DNA from: an uncultured bacterium
Lineage (GTDB): Bacteria > Muiribacteriota > Ozemobacteria > Ozemobacterales > Ozemobacteraceae
DNA: 64,000 nucleotides
Assembly (NCBI GenBank): GCA_937949615.1
Contig: CALEDQ010000030.1
Span: forward strand, 62,001-126,000
Direction of reading: 5' to 3'
Below the pieces are notes generated by a model. The model worked only from the letters and a program-made list of their open reading frames with translations, searched no databases and was not told where the DNA came from. Positions 52,918-60,994 of the stretch are shown piece after piece. The position numbers and the translations under genes were made by a program. Each line of letters opens with the position of its first letter. Position 1 is the first letter of the stretch.

Positions 52918-54189
52918 GTGCAATCAGGCGCCAGCTCTTTAATTAAACTCTCAAACAGGCTTATTAAGGGTATTTTTTTACCCATGCTTTCTGTATTCTT
53001 CGTTTCTGCGTCGTTACTTGCCGCCGAGCCCGAAGTGACCATGGCCACGCGCACGATTTTCAATTACAACCGCTTTCCGGACGCCTTCAGACAGGCAGGC
53101 ATTCTCGAAAGTTCGCAGGGAATTTTACAGTCATTGAACCGCATCAGCGTCTTCAACAGGTTTTCTGATTTTACCGTCAAAGCCGAATACGAAATTGCCT
53201 CGCTCTACTTTTCTTCAAATACCAATCTTTTATCGAGCTGGGCAACCGCCGCAGACAACACCGGAATGAAAGCCTGCAACACGCACAGCAACCTGCTCGA
53301 ATCGCCGCAAACCTTTGTTTCAGGTGAACTTGAGAGGCTTGAAGTAAATTTCAGCTCAGGCAGAACTGACTTTCAGCTGGGCAGGCAGCCAATCAGCTTC
53401 GGCACCAGTCATTTCATTTCGGTGGCAGATATTCTCGCCCCATTCCAGCCTGGCTATCTTGACGGCTCATTCAAACCTGGTATCGACGCCCTGCGAATGC
53501 GCCGAACTGTCGGCGATACCGGAGAAGCTGAAATTATTCTGGCCGCTGCCGACGATAATGCCGACAATGCCGTAATTGGCCGGCATCGTGACACCTACGG
53601 GGGCTTCGACCTCGAAATCTGCCTTGGCCGCTTCAGACGCCGAAACTTTGCAACAGCGTCATTTGAAGGCGAACGCAGGCGTTATAATCTGTGGGGAGAA
53701 CTTGCGGTTTTTGATCGGTACGACGATGAAAGAAGTTTTGGCGGGGTGTCGCAACAGGTCGCAGCTGCCTGGGTAACAGGCGTCGAACGCAGCACCGGCA
53801 AGGGCTGGCGCCATGGCCTTGCGATCATGCACCATGATTTTGGGGCGAGAAAAGTTGACGATCTGCCGGCGGCGCAGATGACCAGCCCATACCAGCAGGG
53901 TTGGGTGTATCTTGCAGCATCTGACTATTTGTTTTTTAGCACCAGGCGTGAAATGAACCCTCTTGCCACCGCCAATCTAAACGTTCTTCACAACCTCAGA
54001 GACGGCTCGAACCTGCTGCAGCCCGTAATCAGTATCAGCACCGGCGATGAATCAGATCTCGCGATTTTCGCATGGCTCAACACCGGCTCCAGACCAGTCG
54101 GCGCAGAAGGAATTCTCAGGCAGCACAGTGAATTCGGCAGCTTCAGCAACGGCATCGGGCTCATCTACCGGCTTTATTTTAAGAACTAG
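52918..54189 (+). CDS. Outer-membrane beta-barrel protein of the ABC/LolA-like operon
   Basis: 423 residues from a GTG at 52918 with an AAGG site. The signal peptide extends to about residue 36 (ending LLAAE). The mature protein has many amphipathic strands (for example LERLEVNFSSGRTDFQLGRQPISFG and the end GLIYRLYFKN), a terminal strand with aromatic residues as in porins, and a hydrophilic loop near residue 200. It follows the ATPase by 15 bases, so it may be the outer-membrane partner of the sorting system. Family not recognised. Confidence 0.8.
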   Translation: MQSGASSLIKLSNRLIKGIFLPMLSVFFVSASLLAAEPEVTMATRTIFNYNRFPDAFRQAGILESSQGILQSLNRISVFNRFSDFTVKAEYEIASLYFSSNTNLLSSWATAADNTGMKACNTHSNLLESPQTFVSGELERLEVNFSSGRTDFQLGRQPISFGTSHFISVADILAPFQPGYLDGSFKPGIDALRMRRTVGDTGEAEIILAAADDNADNAVIGRHRDTYGGFDLEICLGRFRRRNFATASFEGERRRYNLWGELAVFDRYDDERSFGGVSQQVAAAWVTGVERSTGKGWRHGLAIMHHDFGARKVDDLPAAQMTSPYQQGWVYLAASDYLFFSTRREMNPLATANLNVLHNLRDGSNLLQPVISISTGDESDLAIFAWLNTGSRPVGAEGILRQHSEFGSFSNGIGLIYRLYFKN

Positions 54190-54202
54190 AAGGCTTTGTA
54201 AA

Positions 54203-54236
54203 AACGACAGCCCCGGAAATAACCGGGGCTGTCGTT
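54203..54236. terminator. Bidirectional rho-independent terminator
   Basis: AACGACAGCCCCGG and CCGGGGCTGTCGTT form a perfect 14-base stem over AAATAA. T-rich sequence follows on the plus strand (TATATTTT) and TTTTTAC on the minus strand, so it serves both the barrel gene and the convergent phospholipase gene. Confidence 0.93.
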
Positions 54237-54254
54237 ATATTTTGCGCTTACAAA

Positions 54255-56345
54255 TCAGAACATGAATTTAAAGAGATTGAAGAATTCCATGCGCATTTTC
54301 TTCATTGTGTCGCTGTTCCAGCTCTGAACTTCTTCGAGGGTGATTTCGCGGCAGCGGGCAAAATCTTTATTGAGCATCTGTCTGAAGGCGCGGGCAACCC
54401 TGAAGTCTTCAAAGGCGATGACATCTTCTGAATCGCAGCTGTGACTGCGTGAATTCACGTTATAGGCACCGAGAGTAACAGCGAACTGGTCGAAGAGACT
54501 GACCTTCGAGTGAAGTGTCTGGGCGCCCTGCCATTCGAAAATACGCGCGCCGGCCCGCAGCACCTTTTCGTAAGAATCACGGCCGGCCCAACCGCCACTC
54601 GGGTGGTTGTTCGACTCGATCGAGTTGGTGATCACCTTCACTTCAACACCGCGCTGAACGGCGTCTTCAATGGCGGTAACCAGACGATCGGTCGGAATGA
54701 AATAGGCTGACTGAAACACCACTTCGCTTCTGGCACGGTTCAGGTAGATCTCGAAAAGATCGAGAATATTGTCGTCTTTGTCGCTGATGGGCGCAGTAGT
54801 GACGAAGCGGGCATTGACATCGTCGAATATCGGCGGCACGGCAAAATAGACCGGAATCGGGCCACGAATCAGCTTATCGACATTCTTCAGACCCTTGAAT
54901 GTATTAACATCGGTTTTTGCCTTTTTATATCTGCTGATTTCACCGGTTTCGTTCCATTTGTTCAGGGTCAGGTCTTCCCAGTTGCGTTCAAAAAGCCCGA
55001 GAATTTCTCTGACTACCGGCCCCTGCAGCTCAACGTCGGTATCACGCCAGCCATATTCGGCGATTTCGCCTTTGGCGTATTCATCACCGATATTCATGCC
55101 GCCGACGATGGCGATGGTTTCATCGATAATAAAAAGCTTCTGGTGCGAGCGAAAATTGGCTTTGGCCAGGTTTTTAAGAATCGGGTTGTTGATGAGCACC
55201 TTGACGCCGGCATTGCGCAGTCGCTGAATGACCCCGTCTTTTTTGCCAAAAGAGAAAAAGTCATCGAGAATCAGTTTAACGTCAACGCCGCTCTGCGCTC
55301 TTTCGCACATGATGTCGGTAAGAGCGTTTCCGGTTTCGTCATCCTGAAACAGCAGGGTCTGAACATAGAGATTCGACTGGGCGCGCTTTGCATATTCGAG
55401 ACGATAATGAAAACTGGTGCGACCGTTCACCATCATTCTGACACGGTTCAACGGCACCAGATGCGAACGGGTAAGGGCGTCGGCCGAGCCGGCCGGGTAG
55501 GTTTCGAGAACCGCCCGGTCAAATTCTTCGAGCGCCTTGTCAAGTTCACGGGCTTTGAACCGGCGCTGAATGTTATTTACACCGTATGAGCCGAGGCCAA
55601 AAAGTTTGACCGGCAGCGCCAGCCATGAGGTTTTTGTATATTTACCCCACTGATTAACGGTTGCCTGCTGAATCGCCTTGAAATCTTCGCGTTTTTTCGC
55701 CACAATGCTTTTCTGCCGCAGCATTTTGATATGGGCCATCGCCTGGCGGCGGTTTTCGGCATCCTTAGTGGTTTTTGCGTATGCAAGAAGTATTTCCTGG
55801 GCTTTAGCAAGGCTTGAAGTGCGCTCAAGAACCAGATCGGCAAGTTGAAAAGTAGCCTCTTTCAGCAGTCTCTGGTCGGTACAGCCGGCAATGAAATCTT
55901 CGAGCTGTTTTTGAATATCGGCAAGCTTGGCTGAGCGGTCAGGGGCAGCCAATGCCAGCACAATGCTTTCGTATTTTTTCTGCAGTTCGCTTTTCTGTGC
56001 AACGACTCTTGAACCGGTGCGGGTTGCAGTTGAACTGTCAGAACCACTGGTTTCAGTGTCTGAGCTCAGAACCGGCTCAGCCTGCTCATCGCTGCTGAAT
56101 GAAGCAGTTACGCCGATTGAATTATAATATTCTTTACAGGCAGTCTGCAGTTCAGCAGCCAGCTGCTTGACCTCTTCGGCATTGGTCTGGGCTTCGACCG
56201 CTTCGCGGTAGCTTTTATAAACCGCCTGATAGCGGTCAAACAAAGCTTTAGAATCAGATTGCGCGGCAAAAGCAGCCAGATTCAGAACAAAAGTAAGAAC
56301 CAGCAGCAAAAATGCGGTTTTAAAACCAGCTCTTGTTAATTTCAT
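54255..56345 (-). CDS. Secreted phospholipase D-like protein
   Basis: 696 residues. A signal peptide (about 8-28) precedes an alpha-helical region of about 170 residues rich in Ala, Glu and Lys (35-215). Two HKD motifs follow: SHQKLFIIDE (about 398) with GGMNIGDEY, and LHSKVSLFDQ (about 610) with GAYNVNSRSHSCDSED. Both have the full His, Lys and Asp, so phosphodiesterase or phosphatidyl-transfer activity as in cardiolipin synthases is expected. The long N-terminal extension is unusual for Cls enzymes. The gene has a TATAAT -10 box 27 bases ahead. Confidence 0.92.
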   Translation of the reverse strand: MKLTRAGFKTAFLLLVLTFVLNLAAFAAQSDSKALFDRYQAVYKSYREAVEAQTNAEEVKQLAAELQTACKEYYNSIGVTASFSSDEQAEPVLSSDTETSGSDSSTATRTGSRVVAQKSELQKKYESIVLALAAPDRSAKLADIQKQLEDFIAGCTDQRLLKEATFQLADLVLERTSSLAKAQEILLAYAKTTKDAENRRQAMAHIKMLRQKSIVAKKREDFKAIQQATVNQWGKYTKTSWLALPVKLFGLGSYGVNNIQRRFKARELDKALEEFDRAVLETYPAGSADALTRSHLVPLNRVRMMVNGRTSFHYRLEYAKRAQSNLYVQTLLFQDDETGNALTDIMCERAQSGVDVKLILDDFFSFGKKDGVIQRLRNAGVKVLINNPILKNLAKANFRSHQKLFIIDETIAIVGGMNIGDEYAKGEIAEYGWRDTDVELQGPVVREILGLFERNWEDLTLNKWNETGEISRYKKAKTDVNTFKGLKNVDKLIRGPIPVYFAVPPIFDDVNARFVTTAPISDKDDNILDLFEIYLNRARSEVVFQSAYFIPTDRLVTAIEDAVQRGVEVKVITNSIESNNHPSGGWAGRDSYEKVLRAGARIFEWQGAQTLHSKVSLFDQFAVTLGAYNVNSRSHSCDSEDVIAFEDFRVARAFRQMLNKDFARCREITLEEVQSWNSDTMKKMRMEFFNLFKFMF

Positions 56346-56378
56346 AAGTACCCCGCCATACAGTAGTGGATTATTTTG

Positions 56379-56407
56379 ATTATACCCTAAAAAAATAATG
56401 CCGCCAG
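56379..56407 (-). promoter_or_regulatory. Candidate promoter of the phospholipase D-like gene
   Basis: TATAAT (56384-56379) on the minus strand with CTGGCG 17 bases before it. The perfect -10 box directly follows the T tract of the TAXI gene terminator; the -35 is poor. Confidence 0.4.
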
Positions 56408-56427
56408 AGGCCCGACAGCATTATTTT
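56389..56427 (-). terminator. Rho-independent terminator of the TAXI gene
   Basis: Read leftward, AAAATAATGC and GCATTATTTT pair over a 16-base loop and continue into TTTT. It lies about 40 bases after the TAXI stop at 56467. Confidence 0.85.
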
Positions 56428-56466
56428 CTCAGCTTTTTTCGATAAAACCGGTACAGAACTCCGTGA

Positions 56467-57444
56467 TTATTTTTTCTGGCGCAGCGAGAAGAAGCGTCTG
56501 GCGCCAGGGTGCAGCATTTCTTCGGCGACACCTGAGTTGCCATTGGCGACATCCGGCCTGATAATGGTTTTGTTCTGGTCAGATATCATTTCGGGGTTGT
56601 CATAGATCACCTGCAGCATGCTCAGCACTTCGTCGCGGGGCAGATTTTCGGTGCCGGCAAGCAGTGCTCTGAAACCAACAGTCTGAACCGGGGTTTCCTG
56701 GCCCTGGTATGATTTTTCCGGGATTGTTTCGACTGAAAAATAAGGATATTCTGAAACCAGCTTTTTACCTACTTCAGCGGGAACGCCTACAAGTCGCAAC
56801 GGGGTTTTCCCGGCAAGGCGGCTGATACCATCGGCGGGCACCGCACCGGCATAGTAGACTGCGTCGACATAACCATCGTTGAGAGACTCGGTTGCCCTGG
56901 TAAAACGCTCGTAAACGAAGGTGTAATCTTCCGGCTTCAGCCCGGCAGCGCTCAACACCAGCATGACACTGGCGGCACTGCCGCTGTCTTTTTCACCGAC
57001 CGCAATTTTTTTACCCTTCAGATCCTCAATGCTTTTTATCGACGAGTCGGCCCTGACGATTATCTGAATTACTTCAGAATAGAGAGAAGCCAGAATACGA
57101 AGTTCGGTGAAGCGGTTGCCGGTAAAGTTATGGGCGCCATTGAAGGCCATCCAGGCGACATCGCTCTGAACCAGGGCCAGATCGATCTGGCCACGTCTGA
57201 GATACTCGATATTGGCAAGTGAGCCGGCAGTAGGTTCGGCAATTGTAACCAGATTATTCATTTTGGTGCTGAACAGGCGGGCAATTGAATTCCCGACCGG
57301 GTAGTAAGTGCCATTGATGGTAGCTGTGCCCATTGAATAAAATTTCTTGATCAGACGAACCTGGTATTCATCGCTGGCATGTGAGATTGAAGTCAGGCAG
57401 AAAATGACAGCGATAACAATCAGAAAAATTCTGAAGTTTCTCAT
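56467..57444 (-). CDS. TAXI-family TRAP-type substrate-binding protein
   Basis: 325 residues. A signal peptide (1-23) precedes the TAXI domain with FYSMGTATINGTYYPVGNSIARL, SLANIEYLRRGQIDLALVQSDVAW and IEDLKGKKIAVGEKDSGSA, the standard sequence of the immunogenic-protein/TAXI solute-binding group, which takes glutamate or other carboxylates. There is no TRAP membrane subunit nearby. Its start overlaps the stop of the HAMP-GAF-GGDEF gene by four bases, which suggests that binding of the ligand feeds into that sensor. Confidence 0.95.
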   Translation of the reverse strand: MRNFRIFLIVIAVIFCLTSISHASDEYQVRLIKKFYSMGTATINGTYYPVGNSIARLFSTKMNNLVTIAEPTAGSLANIEYLRRGQIDLALVQSDVAWMAFNGAHNFTGNRFTELRILASLYSEVIQIIVRADSSIKSIEDLKGKKIAVGEKDSGSAASVMLVLSAAGLKPEDYTFVYERFTRATESLNDGYVDAVYYAGAVPADGISRLAGKTPLRLVGVPAEVGKKLVSEYPYFSVETIPEKSYQGQETPVQTVGFRALLAGTENLPRDEVLSMLQVIYDNPEMISDQNKTIIRPDVANGNSGVAEEMLHPGARRFFSLRQKK

Positions 57445-59537
57445 GACCGGGCTTCCTTTCTCTGCCAGGTTGTGGTGGCATTGCCACGGCCGGCGCTTAT
57501 CTGCATCGCCTCGTGGGCACGCTCAACCAGTTGATAATGGCGTTCAACAGCTGTTTCAAACTGACAAATGCCAACACTGATGCTGACATTGAATTCAAAG
57601 CCATCGCGTTTGACCGGAAAAGCGGCAATTCTTTCACGCAGACGCTCGGCAAAGATCAACGACTGCTCGGCCGAGGTATGGGCGAGAATCGCCGCCATTT
57701 CATCGGTTCCGGTGCGGGCGGTAATATCGGTCGCTCTGACCGAATCGCGCAGAATTTTTGCCAGATCGAAAAGCGCCGCGTCTGCTGCCCCGTTGCCATG
57801 CCGGTCATTAAGAGCAGAAAAGCCGTCGATGCAGAAAATAACCAGGGTGAGCGGAAAACCGAAGCGCCGGGCGCGCTTGATTTCGTCTTCGAGTCTGATA
57901 TCGAAGAATTTTCGCACATATAGCTCGGTCTGGGTGTCGACAATCGACAGTTCGTGCAGTCTGGCGTTATCGATCGACATGGCCATCTGATTGGCGACGG
58001 CCAGCAGCAGATCGAGGTCTTCAGAAGTGAACGGGCGACTGTTGGAGCGGTCAGCAAGATTGATGACACCCATGGTATTGCCATGCACAGTGAGTGGCAC
58101 CGAGATCAACGTATCCGGCGACTTTGTGCCGGCGCTGCTGTCGTAATTCTTAAAACGTTCGTCGGTCCGGCAGTCCATGCAGAGAATCGGTTCACCGCTT
58201 TTCGCCACCTCACCGGCGATACCTTCGCCAACCTTGAGCGCAAATCTGGGTCTGGCAGCACTGGTTGAGTTTTCGGCAGAAGGTTCTGCGGCGGCAGTTT
58301 CTTCGCCGACAGCCTTACCATCTGGGGTGGCACCGGCTGCCTTGAAACTCTCGACCTTGAGTAACGTGCGGTCTTCGTTCAACAGCATGATCGAGCCGCG
58401 ACGTGCCTGAAAAATCTCGACAAGATGTTCAAGACAGCCATCGAGGGCCTGCTGATAGGTTGCAGAAGTGTTGATCAGCTGCGTAACCCGATAAAGGGCG
58501 CTGAGTTCCATAACCTTCTTCCTGATGCGGCGGCTCATATTGTTGAAACAGCCGGCCAGAAAGCCGAGTTCGTCACTGCGGTTCATATCGACGGTCGCTT
58601 CAAGATTGCCTTCGCTGAGTTCATCGGCCTTGTGGGCAATCTCGATGATCGGGCTGGTCATTCTGATGCTGAACCAGGTCGCCAGCATGAACGCGACAAC
58701 CGACAGCAGAATGACGAATTTGAGAGTCTTTTCGCCGATCGATCTGGCGACCGCGTAGACTTCGCCGGCATTCTGAAAAACGAAAATTCTCAGACCATAA
58801 TGCAGAATCGGCAGCGAAATGGCGACCTGAGGCGAGGTGCCATTGCCCTTCGGCAGCAGGTCGTAAGCACCGCAGGGTTTTTCCATGAGGTCAGAAATCA
58901 GCTCTTTCGGAAAATCAGGCTGTTCAAGAATATTTTCGCCAGTCTGGGTAACGAGAAAATAGCGGAAGTTGGTGCCGAAGGTGATGCCTTCGAGCGATTT
59001 CCGCAGCTTTAAAAAAGAAACAGTCGAAATGACAACCGGACTCTGAGGGCTGTCAGAAATCGGCGCCTTGACGTGAAAGGCCTCGGGTGAGAAAAAAATG
59101 CTCTGGGCTGAGTTGAAAAGAAGCTGCTCTGGCACCGAAAGGGCGGTGATGGCGTTCTGATCGGGTTTGGAGTGATTCAGCAGCGTGCCTTCGGAAGAAA
59201 CAAGCACCAGTCGCTCGATATATTCGTAAGCCTGATCGAGTTGCTGCAGGGCCTGTGAGGCGCCTTCGGAAGCAGGTTCACGCAGACGCACATCGGCGGC
59301 CACATAGCGGGTCAGCTCGTCATAGGCACTGACATACTGGTCGACCTCGTATTTTACCTGTTGAAAAGCCTGAATATTCCCCTCGATGAGAATATCGCGG
59401 GCGATTTCGCCAAGAATGTTGAACGAATAGAGCCCCAGCGAGAAGAGCGGCAGAATTGTCAGAAGAAATATGCCGAGCCAGGCCCTGAGCTTGATGCTTT
59501 TAAAGAAACCAGGCTTCGCACCTGATGTTTTGTTCAT
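57441..59537 (-). CDS. Membrane HAMP-GAF-GGDEF protein with degenerate active-site motif
   Basis: 698 residues. Two membrane helices (about 16-40 and 275-300) bracket a periplasmic Cache-like sensor domain (about 45-270). HAMP (300-350) leads to a GAF domain (355-530) and a GGDEF domain (540-690). The GGDEF signature reads GTDEM in ARTGTDEMAAIL, losing the second Gly and Phe, while the product-binding I-site RATD sits exactly five residues earlier. It may bind c-di-GMP without making it. The downstream TAXI gene overlaps it. Confidence 0.93.
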   Translation of the reverse strand: MNKTSGAKPGFFKSIKLRAWLGIFLLTILPLFSLGLYSFNILGEIARDILIEGNIQAFQQVKYEVDQYVSAYDELTRYVAADVRLREPASEGASQALQQLDQAYEYIERLVLVSSEGTLLNHSKPDQNAITALSVPEQLLFNSAQSIFFSPEAFHVKAPISDSPQSPVVISTVSFLKLRKSLEGITFGTNFRYFLVTQTGENILEQPDFPKELISDLMEKPCGAYDLLPKGNGTSPQVAISLPILHYGLRIFVFQNAGEVYAVARSIGEKTLKFVILLSVVAFMLATWFSIRMTSPIIEIAHKADELSEGNLEATVDMNRSDELGFLAGCFNNMSRRIRKKVMELSALYRVTQLINTSATYQQALDGCLEHLVEIFQARRGSIMLLNEDRTLLKVESFKAAGATPDGKAVGEETAAAEPSAENSTSAARPRFALKVGEGIAGEVAKSGEPILCMDCRTDERFKNYDSSAGTKSPDTLISVPLTVHGNTMGVINLADRSNSRPFTSEDLDLLLAVANQMAMSIDNARLHELSIVDTQTELYVRKFFDIRLEDEIKRARRFGFPLTLVIFCIDGFSALNDRHGNGAADAALFDLAKILRDSVRATDITARTGTDEMAAILAHTSAEQSLIFAERLRERIAAFPVKRDGFEFNVSISVGICQFETAVERHYQLVERAHEAMQISAGRGNATTTWQRKEARS

Positions 59538-59609
59538 GCTGATTACCCGTTAAGAATAGGTTTTGTGTACCCTGTCAGTTTAATAAAAAACCGGCAGGCA
59601 AGTAAAGTT

Positions 59610-60350
59610 TTATCGTGTTCGCCCCAATTGTCGCATCAACTCTTCGAAACGCCGCGGAAAAGTCGAGCGGTGATCTTTTCGCCAGGCAATAGTTTCTGGC
59701 AGGTTGCGCCAGATGTCGTGTATGCCAAGGGTCGCTCCCGCCTGCAGCAGCAGTTTTGCCACTTCGAGATAATCTTTCTCGTCTTTCGAAGCGGCCGGAA
59801 AAGACTTCTGATTATCGACAGCCGCAGCCGCCAGATGCAGAGGCGTCTGCCAGTTGTTATTAAGGCAGTCGGGACCGGAATTGTTTTCGAGAAGTATTTT
59901 AACGGTAGCGGGGCTGCCATTGGCTGCAGCGAAATGCAGCGGCAGATTGCCTTCGATATCCTGTGCCAGAATGTCGGCGCGCCGGGTAAGCAAAAATTCA
60001 AGAATTTTCGGGTAGCTGTAGAAGGCCGCATAATGCAGCGGCGTAAACTTTTTCAGGCCGTCAACGGCATTTACATCGGCACCGGCATTGATCAGTACAT
60101 TCACCATGGCATGCTGACCGTTTATCACCGCCAGATGCAGAGGCGAGCGGCCCAGCTCATCGTTCATCGTCGCCAGAATCGGGTTTCTCGCCAGAGCCCG
60201 GCGCACGCCATCGAGGTCTCCGTCAGCAACCTGCCGGTGAAATGGATCAGCCGTCAATGGCAAAACTGTTCCGGTCATAAAAAACAGGAACAGCAAGAAA
60301 ATGCTCAGAAATTTCGGCAAAACCGCAAAAACTTTACATTGCTTAAACAA
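59610..60350 (-). CDS. Secreted ankyrin-repeat protein
   Basis: 246 residues from a TTG start with GGAGAG eight bases upstream. The N-terminus has a signal peptide or anchor (about 12-33). About five ankyrin repeats cover residues 38-220, e.g. GRSPLHLAVINGQHAMVNVLINAGADVNAVD divided as RSPLHLAVINGQ and NVLINAGADVNAVDG, FTPLHYAAFYSYPKILEFLL, NLPLHFAAANGS and QTPLHLAAAAVD. The repeats should mediate binding outside the cytoplasm. No catalytic domain. Confidence 0.9.
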   Translation of the reverse strand: MFKQCKVFAVLPKFLSIFLLFLFFMTGTVLPLTADPFHRQVADGDLDGVRRALARNPILATMNDELGRSPLHLAVINGQHAMVNVLINAGADVNAVDGLKKFTPLHYAAFYSYPKILEFLLTRRADILAQDIEGNLPLHFAAANGSPATVKILLENNSGPDCLNNNWQTPLHLAAAAVDNQKSFPAASKDEKDYLEVAKLLLQAGATLGIHDIWRNLPETIAWRKDHRSTFPRRFEELMRQLGRTR

Positions 60351-60381
60351 AAGCCGTCTCTCCGAAAATAAGATTGTCTGC

Positions 60382-60414
60382 TAGAATTATATTAGAAATG
60401 GCTTTCAGGAGAAA
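60382..60414. promoter_or_regulatory. Divergent promoter region for ankyrin and secreted protein genes
   Basis: AATTATATT at 60385-60393 gives TATAAT on the minus strand (60391-60386, with a weak TTTCTC 17 bases before it) for the ankyrin gene, and TAGAAT (60382-60387) on the plus strand for the gene at 60419. Only the minus-strand -10 box is convincing. Confidence 0.35.
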
Positions 60415-60418
60415 CACC

Positions 60419-60994
60419 ATGAAAAGAATTATTTTCAGTCTGCTGTTATTCGTTCTCTTTTCAGCATCGGCTCTGTCAGCTCAACCAGATCAGCAACAGG
60501 AACACGAAGCGATTCTCAAAGGACTCGGGTTCGCTTTTCAGGGCAAAGATTTCAAAACCGTCAAAATTGCACTGATCAGCATGAAAGGGAAAGATGCCAA
60601 TACCGCTGCAAACGCGTCAGAGGGGCAGAATCTCGCCCCGGAATCAGGAAATCAGCAGTTAAAGGGCAAGCTCGTGATCGGCGGCTATGATTACATACTC
60701 AGGGTAACCAGCTATGCCGCAATCAATATCGAGGCCGACCTTTTCAGCGAAGATACCAGGCCCGCTGCCGCAGACAGCAACGAACTGAAACTGCCGGTAC
60801 CGCTGGGGCACGTTTCTTTGAATCTTAGCGAACCTGACCCCGGCTGCCCGGTAATTACCGGTTCTTTACGCCTCAAAGACGAAAAGGTCACCGCAATCAG
60901 CGGCGAATTTGAACTTTATCTCAATGATATGACCAGGGCCGGCAAAAAGAATCAGAAAGAGCAGTCCTCAGACTCAGATTCTGGCATGCAGTAA
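60419..60994 (+). CDS. Secreted protein of unknown function
   Basis: 191 residues from the ATG at 60419 with AGGAG eight to nine bases upstream; an open extension to 60374 is rejected. Residues 1-20 are a signal peptide ending LSAQ. The rest is a short beta-rich domain (KGKLVIGGYDYILRV, SLNLSEPDPGCPVITGSLRLKDEKVTAISGEFEL in parts) and a charged, Ser-rich tail ending SDSDSGMQ. It converges with the cyclase gene, overlapping by 21 bases. Function not recognised. Confidence 0.72.
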   Translation: MKRIIFSLLLFVLFSASALSAQPDQQQEHEAILKGLGFAFQGKDFKTVKIALISMKGKDANTAANASEGQNLAPESGNQQLKGKLVIGGYDYILRVTSYAAINIEADLFSEDTRPAAADSNELKLPVPLGHVSLNLSEPDPGCPVITGSLRLKDEKVTAISGEFELYLNDMTRAGKKNQKEQSSDSDSGMQ

